Notes under the pieces: model-generated
What the model was told of the DNA's origin: nothing
The model's database searches: none
Seen by the model: only the letters and a program-made list of their open reading frames with translations
Origin: Nemertoderma westbladi
Lineage: Eukaryota; Xenacoelomorpha; Nemertodermatida; Nemertodermatidae
Assembly: GCA_032718475.1 (NCBI GenBank)
Contig: JAUCBJ010005014.1
Span: forward strand, 1-64,000
Length of the DNA: 64,000 bases
Reading direction: 5' to 3'
Translations under genes and position numbers: made by a program
Shown here: piece after piece, positions 1 through 13,674 of the stretch
Layout: the number at the start of each line of letters is the position of its first letter
How positions within the stretch are numbered: position 1 is the stretch's first letter

Positions 1-3000
1 GGAAAACTAGGGGAAAAATAGTAGAGGAAACATTAAAAAACTTAGTGAAACAGTAAAGCAGGGAAAACTAGGGGAAAAATAGTAGAGGAAACATAAAAAC
101 TTAGTGAAACAGTAAAGCAGGGAAAACTAGGGGAAAAATAGTAGAGGAAACATTAAAACTTAGTGAAACAGTAAAGCAGGGAAAACTAGGGGAAAAATAG
201 TAGAGGAAACATAAAAACTTAGTGAAACAGTAAAGCAGGGAAAACTAGGGGAAAAATAGTAGAGGAAACATTACAAAACTTAGTGAAACAGTAAAGCAGG
301 GAAAACTAGGGGAAAAATAGTAGAGGAAACATTACAAAACTTAGTGAAACAGTAAAGCAGGGAAAACTAGGGGAAAAATAGTAGAGGAAACATTACAAAA
401 CTTAGTGAAACAGTAAAGCAGGGAAAACTAGGGGAAAAATAGTAGAGGAAACATTACAAAACTTAGTGAAACAGTAAAGCAGGGAAAACTAGGGGAAAAA
501 TAGTAGAGGAAACATTACAAAACTTAGTGAAACAGTAAAGCAGGGAAAACTAGGGGAAAAATAGTAGAGGAAACATTAAAAACTTAGTGAAACAGTAAAG
601 CAGGGAAAACTAGGGGAAAAATAGTAGAGGAAACATTACAAAACTTAGTGAAACAGTAAAGCAGGGAAAACTAGGGGAAAAATAGTAGAGGAAACATTAC
701 AAAACTTAGTGAAACAGTAAAGCAGGGAAAACTAGGGGAAAAATAGTAGAGGAAACATTACAAAACTTAGTGAAACAGTAAAGCAGGGAAAACTAGGGGA
801 AAAATAGTAGAGGAAACATTACAAAACTTAGTGAAACAGTAAAGCAGGGAAAACTAGGGGAAAAATAGTAGAGGAAACATTACAAAACTTAGTGAAACAG
901 TAAAGCAGGGAAAACTAGGGGAAAAATAGTAGAGGAAACATTACAAAACTTAGTGAAACAGTAAAGCAGGGAAAACTAGGGGAAAAATAGTAGAGGAAAC
1001 ATTACAAAACTTAGTGAAACAGTAAAGCAGGGAAAACTAGGGGAAAAATAGTAGAGGAAACATTACAAAACTTAGTGAAACAGTAAAGCAGGGAAAACTA
1101 GGGGAAAAATAGTAGAGGAAACATTACAAAACTTAGTGAAACAGTAAAGCAGGGAAAACTAGGGGAAAAATAGTAGAGGAAACATTACAAAACTTAGTGA
1201 AACAGTAAAGCAGGGAAAACTAGGGGAAAAATAGTAGAGGAAACATTACAAAACTTAGTGAAACAGTAAAGCAGGGAAAACTAGGGGAAAAATAGTAGAG
1301 GAAACATTACAAAACTTAGTGAAACAGTAAAGCAGGGAAAACTAGGGGAAAAATAGTAGAGGAAACATTACAAAACTTAGTGAAACAGTAAAGCAGGGAA
1401 AACTAGGGGAAAAATAGTAGAGGAAACATTACAAAACTTAGTGAAACAGTAAAGCAGGGAAAACTAGGGGAAAAATAGTAGAGGAAACATTACAAAACTT
1501 AGTGAAACAGTAAAGCAGGGAAAACTAGGGGAAAAATAGTAGAGGAAACATTACAAAACTTAGTGAAACAGTAAAGCAGGGAAAACTAGGGGAAAAATAG
1601 TAGAGGAAACATTACAAAACTTAGTGAAACAGTAAAGCAGGGAAAACTAGGGGAAAAATAGTAGAGGAAACATTACAAAACTTAGTGAAACAGTAAAGCA
1701 GGGAAAACTAGGGGAAAAATAGTAGAGGAAACATTACAAAACTTAGTGAAACAGTAAAGCAGGGAAAACTAGGGGAAAAATAGTAGAGGAAACATTACAA
1801 AACTTAGTGAAACAGTAAAGCAGGGAAAACTAGGGGAAAAATAGTAGAGGAAACATTAAAAACTTAGTGAAACAGTAAAGCAGGGAAAACTAGGGGAAAA
1901 ATAGTAGAGGAAACATTAAAAACTTAGTGAAACAGTAAAGCAGGGAAAACTAGGGGAAAAATAGTAGAGGAAACATTAAAAACTTAGTGAAACAGTAAAG
2001 CAGGGAAAACTAGGGGAAAAATAGTAGAGGAAACATTAAAAACTTAGTGAAACAGTAAAGCAGGGAAAACTAGGGGAAAAATAGTAGAGGAAACATTAAA
2101 AACTTAGTGAAACAGTAAAGCAGGGAAAACTAGGGGAAAAATAGTAGAGGAAACATTAAAAACTTAGTGAAACAGTAAAGCAGGGAAAACTAGGGGAAAA
2201 ATAGTAGAGGAAACATTAAAAACTTAGTGAAACAGTAAAGCAGGGAAAACTAGGGGAAAAATAGTAGAGGAAACATTAAAAACTTAGTGAAACAGTAAAG
2301 CAGGGAAAACTAGGGGAAAAATAGTAGAGGAAACATTAAAAACTTAGTGAAACAGTAAAGCAGGGAAAACTAGGGGAAAAATAGTAGAGGAAACATTAAA
2401 AACTTAGTGAAACAGTAAAGCAGGGAAAACTAGGGGAAAAATAGTAGAGGAAACATTAAAAACTTAGTGAAACAGTAAAGCAGGGAAAACTAGGGGAAAA
2501 ATAGTAGAGGAAACATTAAAAACTTAGTGAAACAGTAAAGCAGGGAAAACTAGGGGAAAAATAGTAGAGGAAACATTAAAAACTTAGTGAAACAGTAAAG
2601 CAGGGAAAACTAGGGGAAAAATAGTAGAGGAAACATTAAAAACTTAGTGAAACAGTAAAGCAGGGAAAACTAGGGGAAAAATAGTAGAGGAAACATTAAA
2701 AACTTAGTGAAACAGTAAAGCAGGGAAAACTAGGGGAAAAATAGTAGAGGAAACATTAAAAACTTAGTGAAACAGTAAAGCAGGGAAAACTAGGGGAAAA
2801 ATAGTAGAGGAAACATTAAAAACTTAGTGAAACAGTAAAGCAGGGAAAACTAGGGGAAAAATAGTAGAGGAAACATTAAAAACTTAGTGAAACAGTAAAG
2901 CAGGGAAAACTAGGGGAAAAATAGTAGAGGAAACATTAAAAACTTAGTGAAACAGTAAAGCAGGGAAAACTAGGGGAAAAATAGTAGAGGAAACATTAAA

Positions 3001-6000
3001 AACTTAGTGAAACAGTAAAGCAGGGAAAACTAGGGGAAAAATAGTAGAGGAAACATTAAAAACTTAGTGAAACAGTAAAGCAGGGAAAACTAGGGGAAAA
3101 ATAGTAGAGGAAACATTACAAAACTTAGTGAAACAGTAAAGCAGGGAAAACTAGGGGAAAAATAGTAGAGGAAACATTAAAAACTTAGTGAAACAGTAAA
3201 GCAGGGAAAACTAGGGGAAAAATAGTAGAGGAAACATTAAAAACTTAGTGAAACAGTAAAGCAGGGAAAACTAGGGGAAAAATAGTAGAGGAAACATTAC
3301 AAAACTTAGTGAAACAGTAAAGCAGGGAAAACTAGGGGAAAAATAGTAGAGGAAACATTAAAAACTTAGTGAAACAGTAAAGCAGGGAAAACTAGGGGAA
3401 AAATAGTAGAGGAAACATTACAAAACTTAGTGAAACAGTAAAGCAGGGAAAACTAGGGGAAAAATAGTAGAGGAAACATTAAAAACTTAGTGAAACAGTA
3501 AAGCAGGGAAAACTAGGGGAAAAATAGTAGAGGAAACATTACAAAACTTAGTGAAACAGTAAAGCAGGGAAAACTAGGGGAAAAATAGTAGAGGAAACAT
3601 TACAAAACTTAGTGAAACAGTAAAGCAGGGAAAACTAGGGGAAAAATAGTAGAGGAAACATTAAAAACTTAGTGAAACAGTAAAGCAGGGAAAACTAGGG
3701 GAAAAATAGTAGAGGAAACATTAAAAACTTAGTGAAACAGTAAAGCAGGGAAAACTAGGGGAAAAATAGTAGAGGAAACATTAAAAACTTAGTGAAACAG
3801 TAAAGCAGGGAAAACTAGGGGAAAAATAGTAGAGGAAACATTAAAAACTTAGTGAAACAGTAAAGCAGGGAAAACTAGGGGAAAAATAGTAGAGGAAACA
3901 TTAAAAACTTAGTGAAACAGTAAAGCAGGGAAAACTAGGGGAAAAATAGTAGAGGAAACATTAAAAACTTAGTGAAACAGTAAAGCAGGGAAAACTAGGG
4001 GAAAAATAGTAGAGGAAACATTAAAAACTTAGTGAAACAGTAAAGCAGGGAAAACTAGGGGAAAAATAGTAGAGGAAACATTAAAAACTTAGTGAAACAG
4101 TAAAGCAGGGAAAACTAGGGGAAAAATAGTAGAGGAAACATTAAAAACTTAGTGAAACAGTAAAGCAGGGAAAACTAGGGGAAAAATAGTAGAGGAAACA
4201 TTAAAAACTTAGTGAAACAGTAAAGCAGGGAAAACTAGGGGAAAAATAGTAGAGGAAACATTAAAAACTTAGTGAAACAGTAAAGCAGGGAAAACTAGGG
4301 GAAAAATAGTAGAGGAAACATTAAAAACTTAGTGAAACAGTAAAGCAGGGAAAACTAGGGGAAAAATAGTAGAGGAAACATTAAAAACTTAGTGAAACAG
4401 TAAAGCAGGGAAAACTAGGGGAAAAATAGTAGAGGAAACATTAAAAACTTAGTGAAACAGTAAAGCAGGGAAAACTAGGGGAAAAATAGTAGAGGAAACA
4501 TTAAAAACTTAGTGAAACAGTAAAGCAGGGAAAACTAGGGGAAAAATAGTAGAGGAAACATTAAAAACTTAGTGAAACAGTAAAGCAGGGAAAACTAGGG
4601 GAAAAATAGTAGAGGAAACATTAAAAACTTAGTGAAACAGTAAAGCAGGGAAAACTAGGGGAAAAATAGTAGAGGAAACATTAAAAACTTAGTGAAACAG
4701 TAAAGCAGGGAAAACTAGGGGAAAAATAGTAGAGGAAACATTAAAAACTTAGTGAAACAGTAAAGCAGGGAAAACTAGGGGAAAAATAGTAGAGGAAACA
4801 TTAAAAACTTAGTGAAACAGTAAAGCAGGGAAAACTAGGGGAAAAATAGTAGAGGAAACATTAAAAACTTAGTGAAACAGTAAAGCAGGGAAAACTAGGG
4901 GAAAAATAGTAGAGGAAACATTAAAAACTTAGTGAAACAGTAAAGCAGGGAAAACTAGGGGAAAAATAGTAGAGGAAACATTAAAAACTTAGTGAAACAG
5001 TAAAGCAGGGAAAACTAGGGGAAAAATAGTAGAGGAAACATTAAAAACTTAGTGAAACAGTAAAGCAGGGAAAACTAGGGGAAAAATAGTAGAGGAAACA
5101 TTAAAAACTTAGTGAAACAGTAAAGCAGGGAAAACTAGGGGAAAAATAGTAGAGGAAACATTAAAAACTTAGTGAAACAGTAAAGCAGGGAAAACTAGGG
5201 GAAAAATAGTAGAGGAAACATTAAAAACTTAGTGAAACAGTAAAGCAGGGAAAACTAGGGGAAAAATAGTAGAGGAAACATTACAAAACTTAGTGAAACA
5301 GTAAAGCAGGGAAAACTAGGGGAAAAATAGTAGAGGAAACATTACAAAACTTAGTGAAACAGTAAAGCAGGGAAAACTAGGGGAAAAATAGTAGAGGAAA
5401 CATTACAAAACTTAGTGAAACAGTAAAGCAGGGAAAACTAGGGGAAAAATAGTAGAGGAAACATTAAAAACTTAGTGAAACAGTAAAGCAGGGAAAACTA
5501 GGGGAAAAATAGTAGAGGAAACATTACAAAACTTAGTGAAACAGTAAAGCAGGGAAAACTAGGGGAAAAATAGTAGAGGAAACATTACAAAACTTAGTGA
5601 AACAGTAAAGCAGGGAAAACTAGGGGAAAAATAGTAGAGGAAACATTACAAAACTTAGTGAAACAGTAAAGCAGGGAAAACTAGGGGAAAAATAGTAGAG
5701 GAAACATTACAAAACTTAGTGAAACAGTAAAGCAGGGAAAACTAGGGGAAAAATAGTAGAGGAAACATTACAAAACTTAGTGAAACAGTAAAGCAGGGAA
5801 AACTAGGGGAAAAATAGTAGAGGAAACATTACAAAACTTAGTGAAACAGTAAAGCAGGGAAAACTAGGGGAAAAATAGTAGAGGAAACATTACAAAACTT
5901 AGTGAAACAGTAAAGCAGGGAAAACTAGGGGAAAAATAGTAGAGGAAACATTACAAAACTTAGTGAAACAGTAAAGCAGGGAAAACTAGGGGAAAAATAG

Positions 6001-9000
6001 TAGAGGAAACATTACAAAACTTAGTGAAACAGTAAAGCAGGGAAAACTAGGGGAAAAATAGTAGAGGAAACATTACAAAACTTAGTGAAACAGTAAAGCA
6101 GGGAAAACTAGGGGAAAAATAGTAGAGGAAACATTACAAAACTTAGTGAAACAGTAAAGCAGGGAAAACTAGGGGAAAAATAGTAGAGGAAACATTACAA
6201 AACTTAGTGAAACAGTAAAGCAGGGAAAACTAGGGGAAAAATAGTAGAGGAAACATTACAAAACTTAGTGAAACAGTAAAGCAGGGAAAACTAGGGGAAA
6301 AATAGTAGAGGAAACATTACAAAACTTAGTGAAACAGTAAAGCAGGGAAAACTAGGGGAAAAATAGTAGAGGAAACATTACAAAACTTAGTGAAACAGTA
6401 AAGCAGGGAAAACTAGGGGAAAAATAGTAGAGGAAACATTACAAAACTTAGTGAAACAGTAAAGCAGGGAAAACTAGGGGAAAAATAGTAGAGGAAACAT
6501 TACAAAACTTAGTGAAACAGTAAAGCAGGGAAAACTAGGGGAAAAATAGTAGAGGAAACATTACAAAACTTAGTGAAACAGTAAAGCAGGGAAAACTAGG
6601 GGAAAAATAGTAGAGGAAACATTACAAAACTTAGTGAAACAGTAAAGCAGGGAAAACTAGGGGAAAAATAGTAGAGGAAACATTACAAAACTTAGTGAAA
6701 CAGTAAAGCAGGGAAAACTAGGGGAAAAATAGTAGAGGAAACATTACAAAACTTAGTGAAACAGTAAAGCAGGGAAAACTAGGGGAAAAATAGTAGAGGA
6801 AACATTACAAAACTTAGTGAAACAGTAAAGCAGGGAAAACTAGGGGAAAAATAGTAGAGGAAACATTACAAAACTTAGTGAAACAGTAAAGCAGGGAAAA
6901 CTAGGGGAAAAATAGTAGAGGAAACATTACAAAACTTAGTGAAACAGTAAAGCAGGGAAAACTAGGGGAAAAATAGTAGAGGAAACATTACAAAACTTAG
7001 TGAAACAGTAAAGCAGGGAAAACTAGGGGAAAAATAGTAGAGGAAACATTACAAAACTTAGTGAAACAGTAAAGCAGGGAAAACTAGGGGAAAAATAGTA
7101 GAGGAAACATTACAAAACTTAGTGAAACAGTAAAGCAGGGAAAACTAGGGGAAAAATAGTAGAGGAAACATTACAAAACTTAGTGAAACAGTAAAGCAGG
7201 GAAAACTAGGGGAAAAATAGTAGAGGAAACATTACAAAACTTAGTGAAACAGTAAAGCAGGGAAAACTAGGGGAAAAATAGTAGAGGAAACATTAAAAAC
7301 TTAGTGAAACAGTAAAGCAGGGAAAACTAGGGGAAAAATAGTAGAGGAAACATTAAAAACTTAGTGAAACAGTAAAGCAGGGAAAACTAGGGGAAAAATA
7401 GTAGAGGAAACATTAAAAACTTAGTGAAACAGTAAAGCAGGGAAAACTAGGGGAAAAATAGTAGAGGAAACATTAAAAACTTAGTGAAACAGTAAAGCAG
7501 GGAAAACTAGGGGAAAAATAGTAGAGGAAACATTACAAAACTTAGTGAAACAGTAAAGCAGGGAAAACTAGGGGAAAAATAGTAGAGGAAACATTACAAA
7601 ACTTAGTGAAACAGTAAAGCAGGGAAAACTAGGGGAAAAATAGTAGAGGAAACATTAAAAACTTAGTGAAACAGTAAAGCAGGGAAAACTAGGGGAAAAA
7701 TAGTAGAGGAAACATTACAAAACTTAGTGAAACAGTAAAGCAGGGAAAACTAGGGGAAAAATAGTAGAGGAAACATTACAAAACTTAGTGAAACAGTAAA
7801 GCAGGGAAAACTAGGGGAAAAATAGTAGAGGAAACATTACAAAACTTAGTGAAACAGTAAAGCAGGGAAAACTAGGGGAAAAATAGTAGAGGAAACATTA
7901 CAAAACTTAGTGAAACAGTAAAGCAGGGAAAACTAGGGGAAAAATAGTAGAGGAAACATTACAAAACTTAGTGAAACAGTAAAGCAGGGAAAACTAGGGG
8001 AAAAATAGTAGAGGAAACATTACAAAACTTAGTGAAACAGTAAAGCAGGGAAAACTAGGGGAAAAATAGTAGAGGAAACATTACAAAACTTAGTGAAACA
8101 GTAAAGCAGGGAAAACTAGGGGAAAAATAGTAGAGGAAACATTACAAAACTTAGTGAAACAGTAAAGCAGGGAAAACTAGGGGAAAAATAGTAGAGGAAA
8201 CATTACAAAACTTAGTGAAACAGTAAAGCAGGGAAAACTAGGGGAAAAATAGTAGAGGAAACATTACAAAACTTAGTGAAACAGTAAAGCAGGGAAAACT
8301 AGGGGAAAAATAGTAGAGGAAACATTACAAAACTTAGTGAAACAGTAAAGCAGGGAAAACTAGGGGAAAAATAGTAGAGGAAACATTACAAAACTTAGTG
8401 AAACAGTAAAGCAGGGAAAACTAGGGGAAAAATAGTAGAGGAAACATTACAAAACTTAGTGAAACAGTAAAGCAGGGAAAACTAGGGGAAAAATAGTAGA
8501 GGAAACATTACAAAACTTAGTGAAACAGTAAAGCAGGGAAAACTAGGGGAAAAATAGTAGAGGAAACATTACAAAACTTAGTGAAACAGTAAAGCAGGGA
8601 AAACTAGGGGAAAAATAGTAGAGGAAACATTACAAAACTTAGTGAAACAGTAAAGCAGGGAAAACTAGGGGAAAAATAGTAGAGGAAACATTACAAAACT
8701 TAGTGAAACAGTAAAGCAGGGAAAACTAGGGGAAAAATAGTAGAGGAAACATTACAAAACTTAGTGAAACAGTAAAGCAGGGAAAACTAGGGGAAAAATA
8801 GTAGAGGAAACATTACAAAACTTAGTGAAACAGTAAAGCAGGGAAAACTAGGGGAAAAATAGTAGAGGAAACATTACAAAACTTAGTGAAACAGTAAAGC
8901 AGGGAAAACTAGGGGAAAAATAGTAGAGGAAACATTACAAAACTTAGTGAAACAGTAAAGCAGGGAAAACTAGGGGAAAAATAGTAGAGGAAACATTACA

Positions 9001-12000
9001 AAACTAGTGAAACAGTAAAGCAGGGAAAACTAGGGGAAAAATAGTAGAGGAAACATTACAAAACTAGTGAAACAGTAAAGCAGGGAAAACTAGGGGAAAA
9101 ATAGTAGAGGAAACATTACAAAACTTAGTGAAACAGTAAAGCAGGGAAAACTAGGGGAAAAATAGTAGAGGAAACATTACAAAACTTAGTGAAACAGTAA
9201 AGCAGGGAAAACTAGGGGAAAAATAGTAGAGGAAACATTACAAAACTAGTGAAACAGTAAAGCAGGGAAAACTAGGGGAAAAATAGTAGAGGAAACATTA
9301 AAACTTAGTGAAACAGTAAAGCAGGGAAAACTAGGGGAAAAATAGTAGAGGAAACATTACAAAACTTAGTGAAACAGTAAAGCAGGGAAAACTAGGGGAA
9401 AAATAGTAGAGGAAACATTACAAAACTAGTGAAACAGTAAAGCAGGGAAAACTAGGGGAAAAATAGTAGAGGAAACATTACAAAACTAGTGAAACAGTAA
9501 AGCAGGGAAAACTAGGGGAAAAATAGTAGAGGAAACATTAAAACTTAGTGAAACAGTAAAGCAGGGAAAACTAGGGGAAAAATAGTAGAGGAAACATTAA
9601 AAAACTTAGTGAAACAGTAAAGCAGGGAAAACTAGGGGAAAAATAGTAGAGGAAACATTACAAAACTTAGTGAAACAGTAAAGCAGGGAAAACTAGGGGA
9701 AAAATAGTAGAGGAAACATAAAAACTAGTGAAACAGTAAAGCAGGGAAAACTAGGGGAAAAATAGTAGAGGAAACATAAAAACTTAGTGAAACAGTAAAG
9801 CAGGGAAAACTAGTTGAAAAATAGTAGAGGAAACATTAAAACTTAGTGAAACAGTAAAGCAGGGAAAACTAGGGGAAAAATAGTAGAGGAAACATTAAAA
9901 AACTTAGTGAAACAGTAAAGCAGGGAAAACTAGGGGAAAAATAGTAGAGGAAACATAAAAACTTAGTGAAACAGTAAAGCAGGGAAAACTAGGGGAAAAA
10001 TAGTAGAGGAAACATTAAAACTTAGTGAAACAGTAAAGCAGGGAAAACTAGGGGAAAAATAGTAGAGGAAACATAAAAACTTAGTGAAACAGTAAAGCAG
10101 GGAAAACTAGGGGAAAAATAGTAGAGGAAACATAAAAACTTAGTGAAACAGTAAAGCAGGGAAAACTAGTTGAAAAATAGTAGAGGAAACATTAAAACTT
10201 AGTGAAACAGTAAAGCAGGGAAAACTAGGGGAAAAATAGTAGAGGAAACATTAAAAAACTTAGTGAAACAGTAAAGCAGGGAAAACTAGGGGAAAAATAG
10301 TAGAGGAAACATAAAAACTTAGTGAAACAGTAAAGCAGGGAAAACTAGGGGAAAAATAGTAGAGGAAACATTAAAACTTAGTGAAACAGTAAAGCAGGGA
10401 AAACTAGGGGAAAAATAGTAGAGGAAACATAAAAACTTAGTGAAACAGTAAAGCAGGGAAAACTAGGGGAAAAATAGTAGAGGAAACATTACAAAACTAG
10501 TGAAACAGTAAAGCAGGGAAAACTAGGGGAAAAATAGTAGAGGAAACATTACAAAACTTAGTGAAACAGTAAAGCAGGGAAAACTAGGGGAAAAATAGTA
10601 GAGGAAACATTACAAAACTTAGTGAAACAGTAAAGCAGGGAAAACTAGGGGAAAAATAGTAGAGGAAACATAAAAACTTAGTGAAACAGTAAAGCAGGGA
10701 AAACTAGGGGAAAAATAGTAGAGGAAACATTACAAAACTAGTGAAACAGTAAAGCAGGGAAAACTAGGGGAAAAATAGTAGAGGAAACATAAAAACTTAG
10801 TGAAACAGTAAAGCAGGGAAAACTAGGGGAAAAATAGTAGAGGAAACATTACAAAACTTAGTGAAACAGTAAAGCAGGGAAAACTAGGGGAAAAATAGTA
10901 GAGGAAACATTACAAAACTTAGTGAAACAGTAAAGCAGGGAAAACTAGGGGAAAAATAGTAGAGGAAACATTACAAAACTAGTGAAACAGTAAAGCAGGG
11001 AAAACTAGGGGAAAAATAGTAGAGGAAACATTACAAAACTTAGTGAAACAGTAAAGCAGGGAAAACTAGGGGAAAAATAGTAGAGGAAACATTACAAAAC
11101 TTAGTGAAACAGTAAAGCAGGGAAAACTAGGGGAAAAATAGTAGAGGAAACATTAAAACTTAGTGAAACAGTAAAGCAGGGAAAACTAGGGGAAAAATAG
11201 TAGAGGAAACATTACAAAACTAGTGAAACAGTAAAGCAGGGAAAACTAGGGGAAAAATAGTAGAGGAAACATTACAAAACTTAGTGAAACAGTAAAGCAG
11301 GGAAAACTAGGGGAAAAATAGTAGAGGAAACATTACAAAACTTAGTGAAACAGTAAAGCAGGGAAAACTAGGGGAAAAATAGTAGAGGAAACATTACAAA
11401 ACTTAGTGAAACAGTAAAGCAGGGAAAACTAGGGGAAAAATAGTAGAGCAAACATAAAAACTTAGTGAAACAGTAAAGCAGGGAAAACTAGGGGAAAAAT
11501 AGTAGAGGAAACATTACAAAACTAGTGAAACAGTAAAGCAGGGAAAACTAGGGGAAAAATAGTAGAGGAAACATAAAAACTTAGTGAAACAGTAAAGCAG
11601 GGAAAACTAGGGGAAAAATAGTAGAGGAAACATTACAAAACTTAGTGAAACAGTAAAGCAGGGAAAACTAGGGGAAAAATAGTAGAGGAAACATTACAAA
11701 ACTAGTGAAACAGTAAAGCAGGGAAAACTAGGGGAAAAATAGTAGAGGAAACATTAAAACTTAGTGAAACAGTAAAGCAGGGAAAACTAGGGGAAAAATA
11801 GTAGAGGAAACATTAAAACTTAGTGAAACAGTAAAGCAGGGAAAACTAGGGGAAAAATAGTAGAGGAAATATTAAAACTTAGTGAAACAGTAAAGCAGGG
11901 AAAACTAGGGGAAAAATAGTAGAGGAAACATTAAAACTTAGTGAAACAGTAAAGCAGGGAAAACTAGGGGAAAAATAGTAGAGGAAACATTACAAAACTT

Positions 12001-13674
12001 AGTGAAACAGTAAAGCAGGGAAAACTAGGGGAAAAATAGTAGAGGAAACATTAAAACTTAGTGAAACAGTAAAGCAGGGAAAACTAGGGGAAAAATAGTA
12101 GAGGAAACATTACAAAACTAGTGAAACAGTAAAGCAGGGAAAACTAGGGGAAAAATAGTAGAGGAAACATTAAAACTAGTGAAACAGTAAAGCAGGGAAA
12201 ACTAGGGGAAAAATAGTAGAGGAAACATTACAAAACTAGTGAAACAGTAAAGCAGGGAAAACTAGGGGAAAAATAGTAGAGGAAACATTAAAACTTAGTG
12301 AAACAGTAAAGCAGGGAAAACTAGGGGAAAAATAGTAGAGGAAACATTAAAACTTAGTGAAACAGTAAAGCAGGGAAAACTAGGGGAAAAATAGTAGAGG
12401 AAATATTAAAACTTAGTGAAACAGTAAAGCAGGGAAAACTAGGGGAAAAATAGTAGAGGAAACATTAAAACTTAGTGAAACAGTAAAGCAGGGAAAACTA
12501 GGGGAAAAATAGTAGAAGAAACATTACAAAACTTAGTGAAACAGTAAAGCAGGGAAAACTAGGGGAAAAATAGTAGAGGAAACATTACAAAACTAGTGAA
12601 ACAGTAAAGCAGGGAAAACTAGGGGAAAAATAGTAGAGGAAACATTAAAACTTAGTGAAACAGTAAAGCAGGGAAAACTAGGGGAAAAATAGTAGAGGAA
12701 ACATTAAAACTTAGTGAAACAGTAAAGCAGGGAAAACTAGGGGAAAAATAGTAGAGGAAACATTACAAAACTAGTGAAACAGTAAAGCAGGGAAAACTAG
12801 GGGAAAAATAGTAGAGGAAACATTACAAAACTAGTGAAACAGTAAAGCAGGGAAAACTAGGGGAAAAATAGTAGAGGAAACATTAAAACTAGTGAAACAG
12901 TAAAGCAGGGAAAACTAGGGGAAAAATAGTAGAGGAAACATTAAAACTTAGTGAAACAGTAAAGCAGGGAAAACTAGGGGAAAAATAGTAGAGGAAACAT
13001 TACAAAACTTAGTGAAACAGTAAAGCAGGGAAAACTAGGGGAAAAATAGTAGAGGAAACATTAAAACTTAGTGAAACAGTAAAGCAGGGAAAACTAGGGG
13101 AAAAATAGTAGAGGAAACATTAAAAAACTTAGTGAAACAGTAAAGCAGGGAAAACTAGGGGAAAAATAGTAGAGGAAACATTACAAAACTAGTGAAACAG
13201 TAAAGCAGGGAAAACTAGGGGAAAAATAGTAGAGGAAACATTACAAAACTAGTGAAACAGTAAAGCAGGGAAAACTAGGGGAAAAATAGTAGAGGAAACA
13301 TTACAAAACTTAGTGAAACAGTAAAGCAGGGAAAACTAGGGGAAAAATAGTAGAGGAAACATTACAAAACTAGTGAAACAGTAAAGCAGGGAAAACTAGG
13401 GGAAAAATAGTAGAGGAAACATTAAAACTTAGTGAAACAGTAAAGCAGGGAAAACTAGGGGAAAAATAGTAGAGGAAACATTAAAACTTAGTGAAACAGT
13501 AAAGCAGGGAAAACTAGGGGAAAAATAGTAGAGGAAACATTAAAACTTAGTGAAACAGTAAAGCAGGGAAAACTAGGGGAAAAATAGTAGAGGAAACATT
13601 ACAAAACTAGTGAAACAGTAAAGCAGGGAAAACTAGGGGAAAAATAGTAGAGGAAACATAAAAACTTAGTGAAA
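1..13674. repeat. Purine-rich 59-61 bp satellite array
   Basis: About 225 head-to-tail copies of a 61-bp unit and its 58-60 bp variants; the array is cut by the left window edge. A full unit has 31 A, 15 G, 9 T and 6 C, so the plus strand is about 75% purine. Variation sits almost only in one spot: CATTACAAAACTTAG, CATTAAAAACTTAG, CATAAAAACTTAG, CATTAAAACTTAG and CATTACAAAACTAG. Long blocks are identical: 60-bp units at about 1850-3110 and 3660-5280, and 61-bp units at about 600-1850, 5280-7260 and 7680-9000. From about 9000 to the right edge length variants are mixed and rare substitutions appear. No frame is open because TAG and TGA recur in each unit. Non-coding satellite. Confidence 0.97.

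Noticed and set aside
1-13674. CRISPR-like direct repeat array
   Set aside because: No unique spacers, units are contiguous, and the DNA is eukaryotic.
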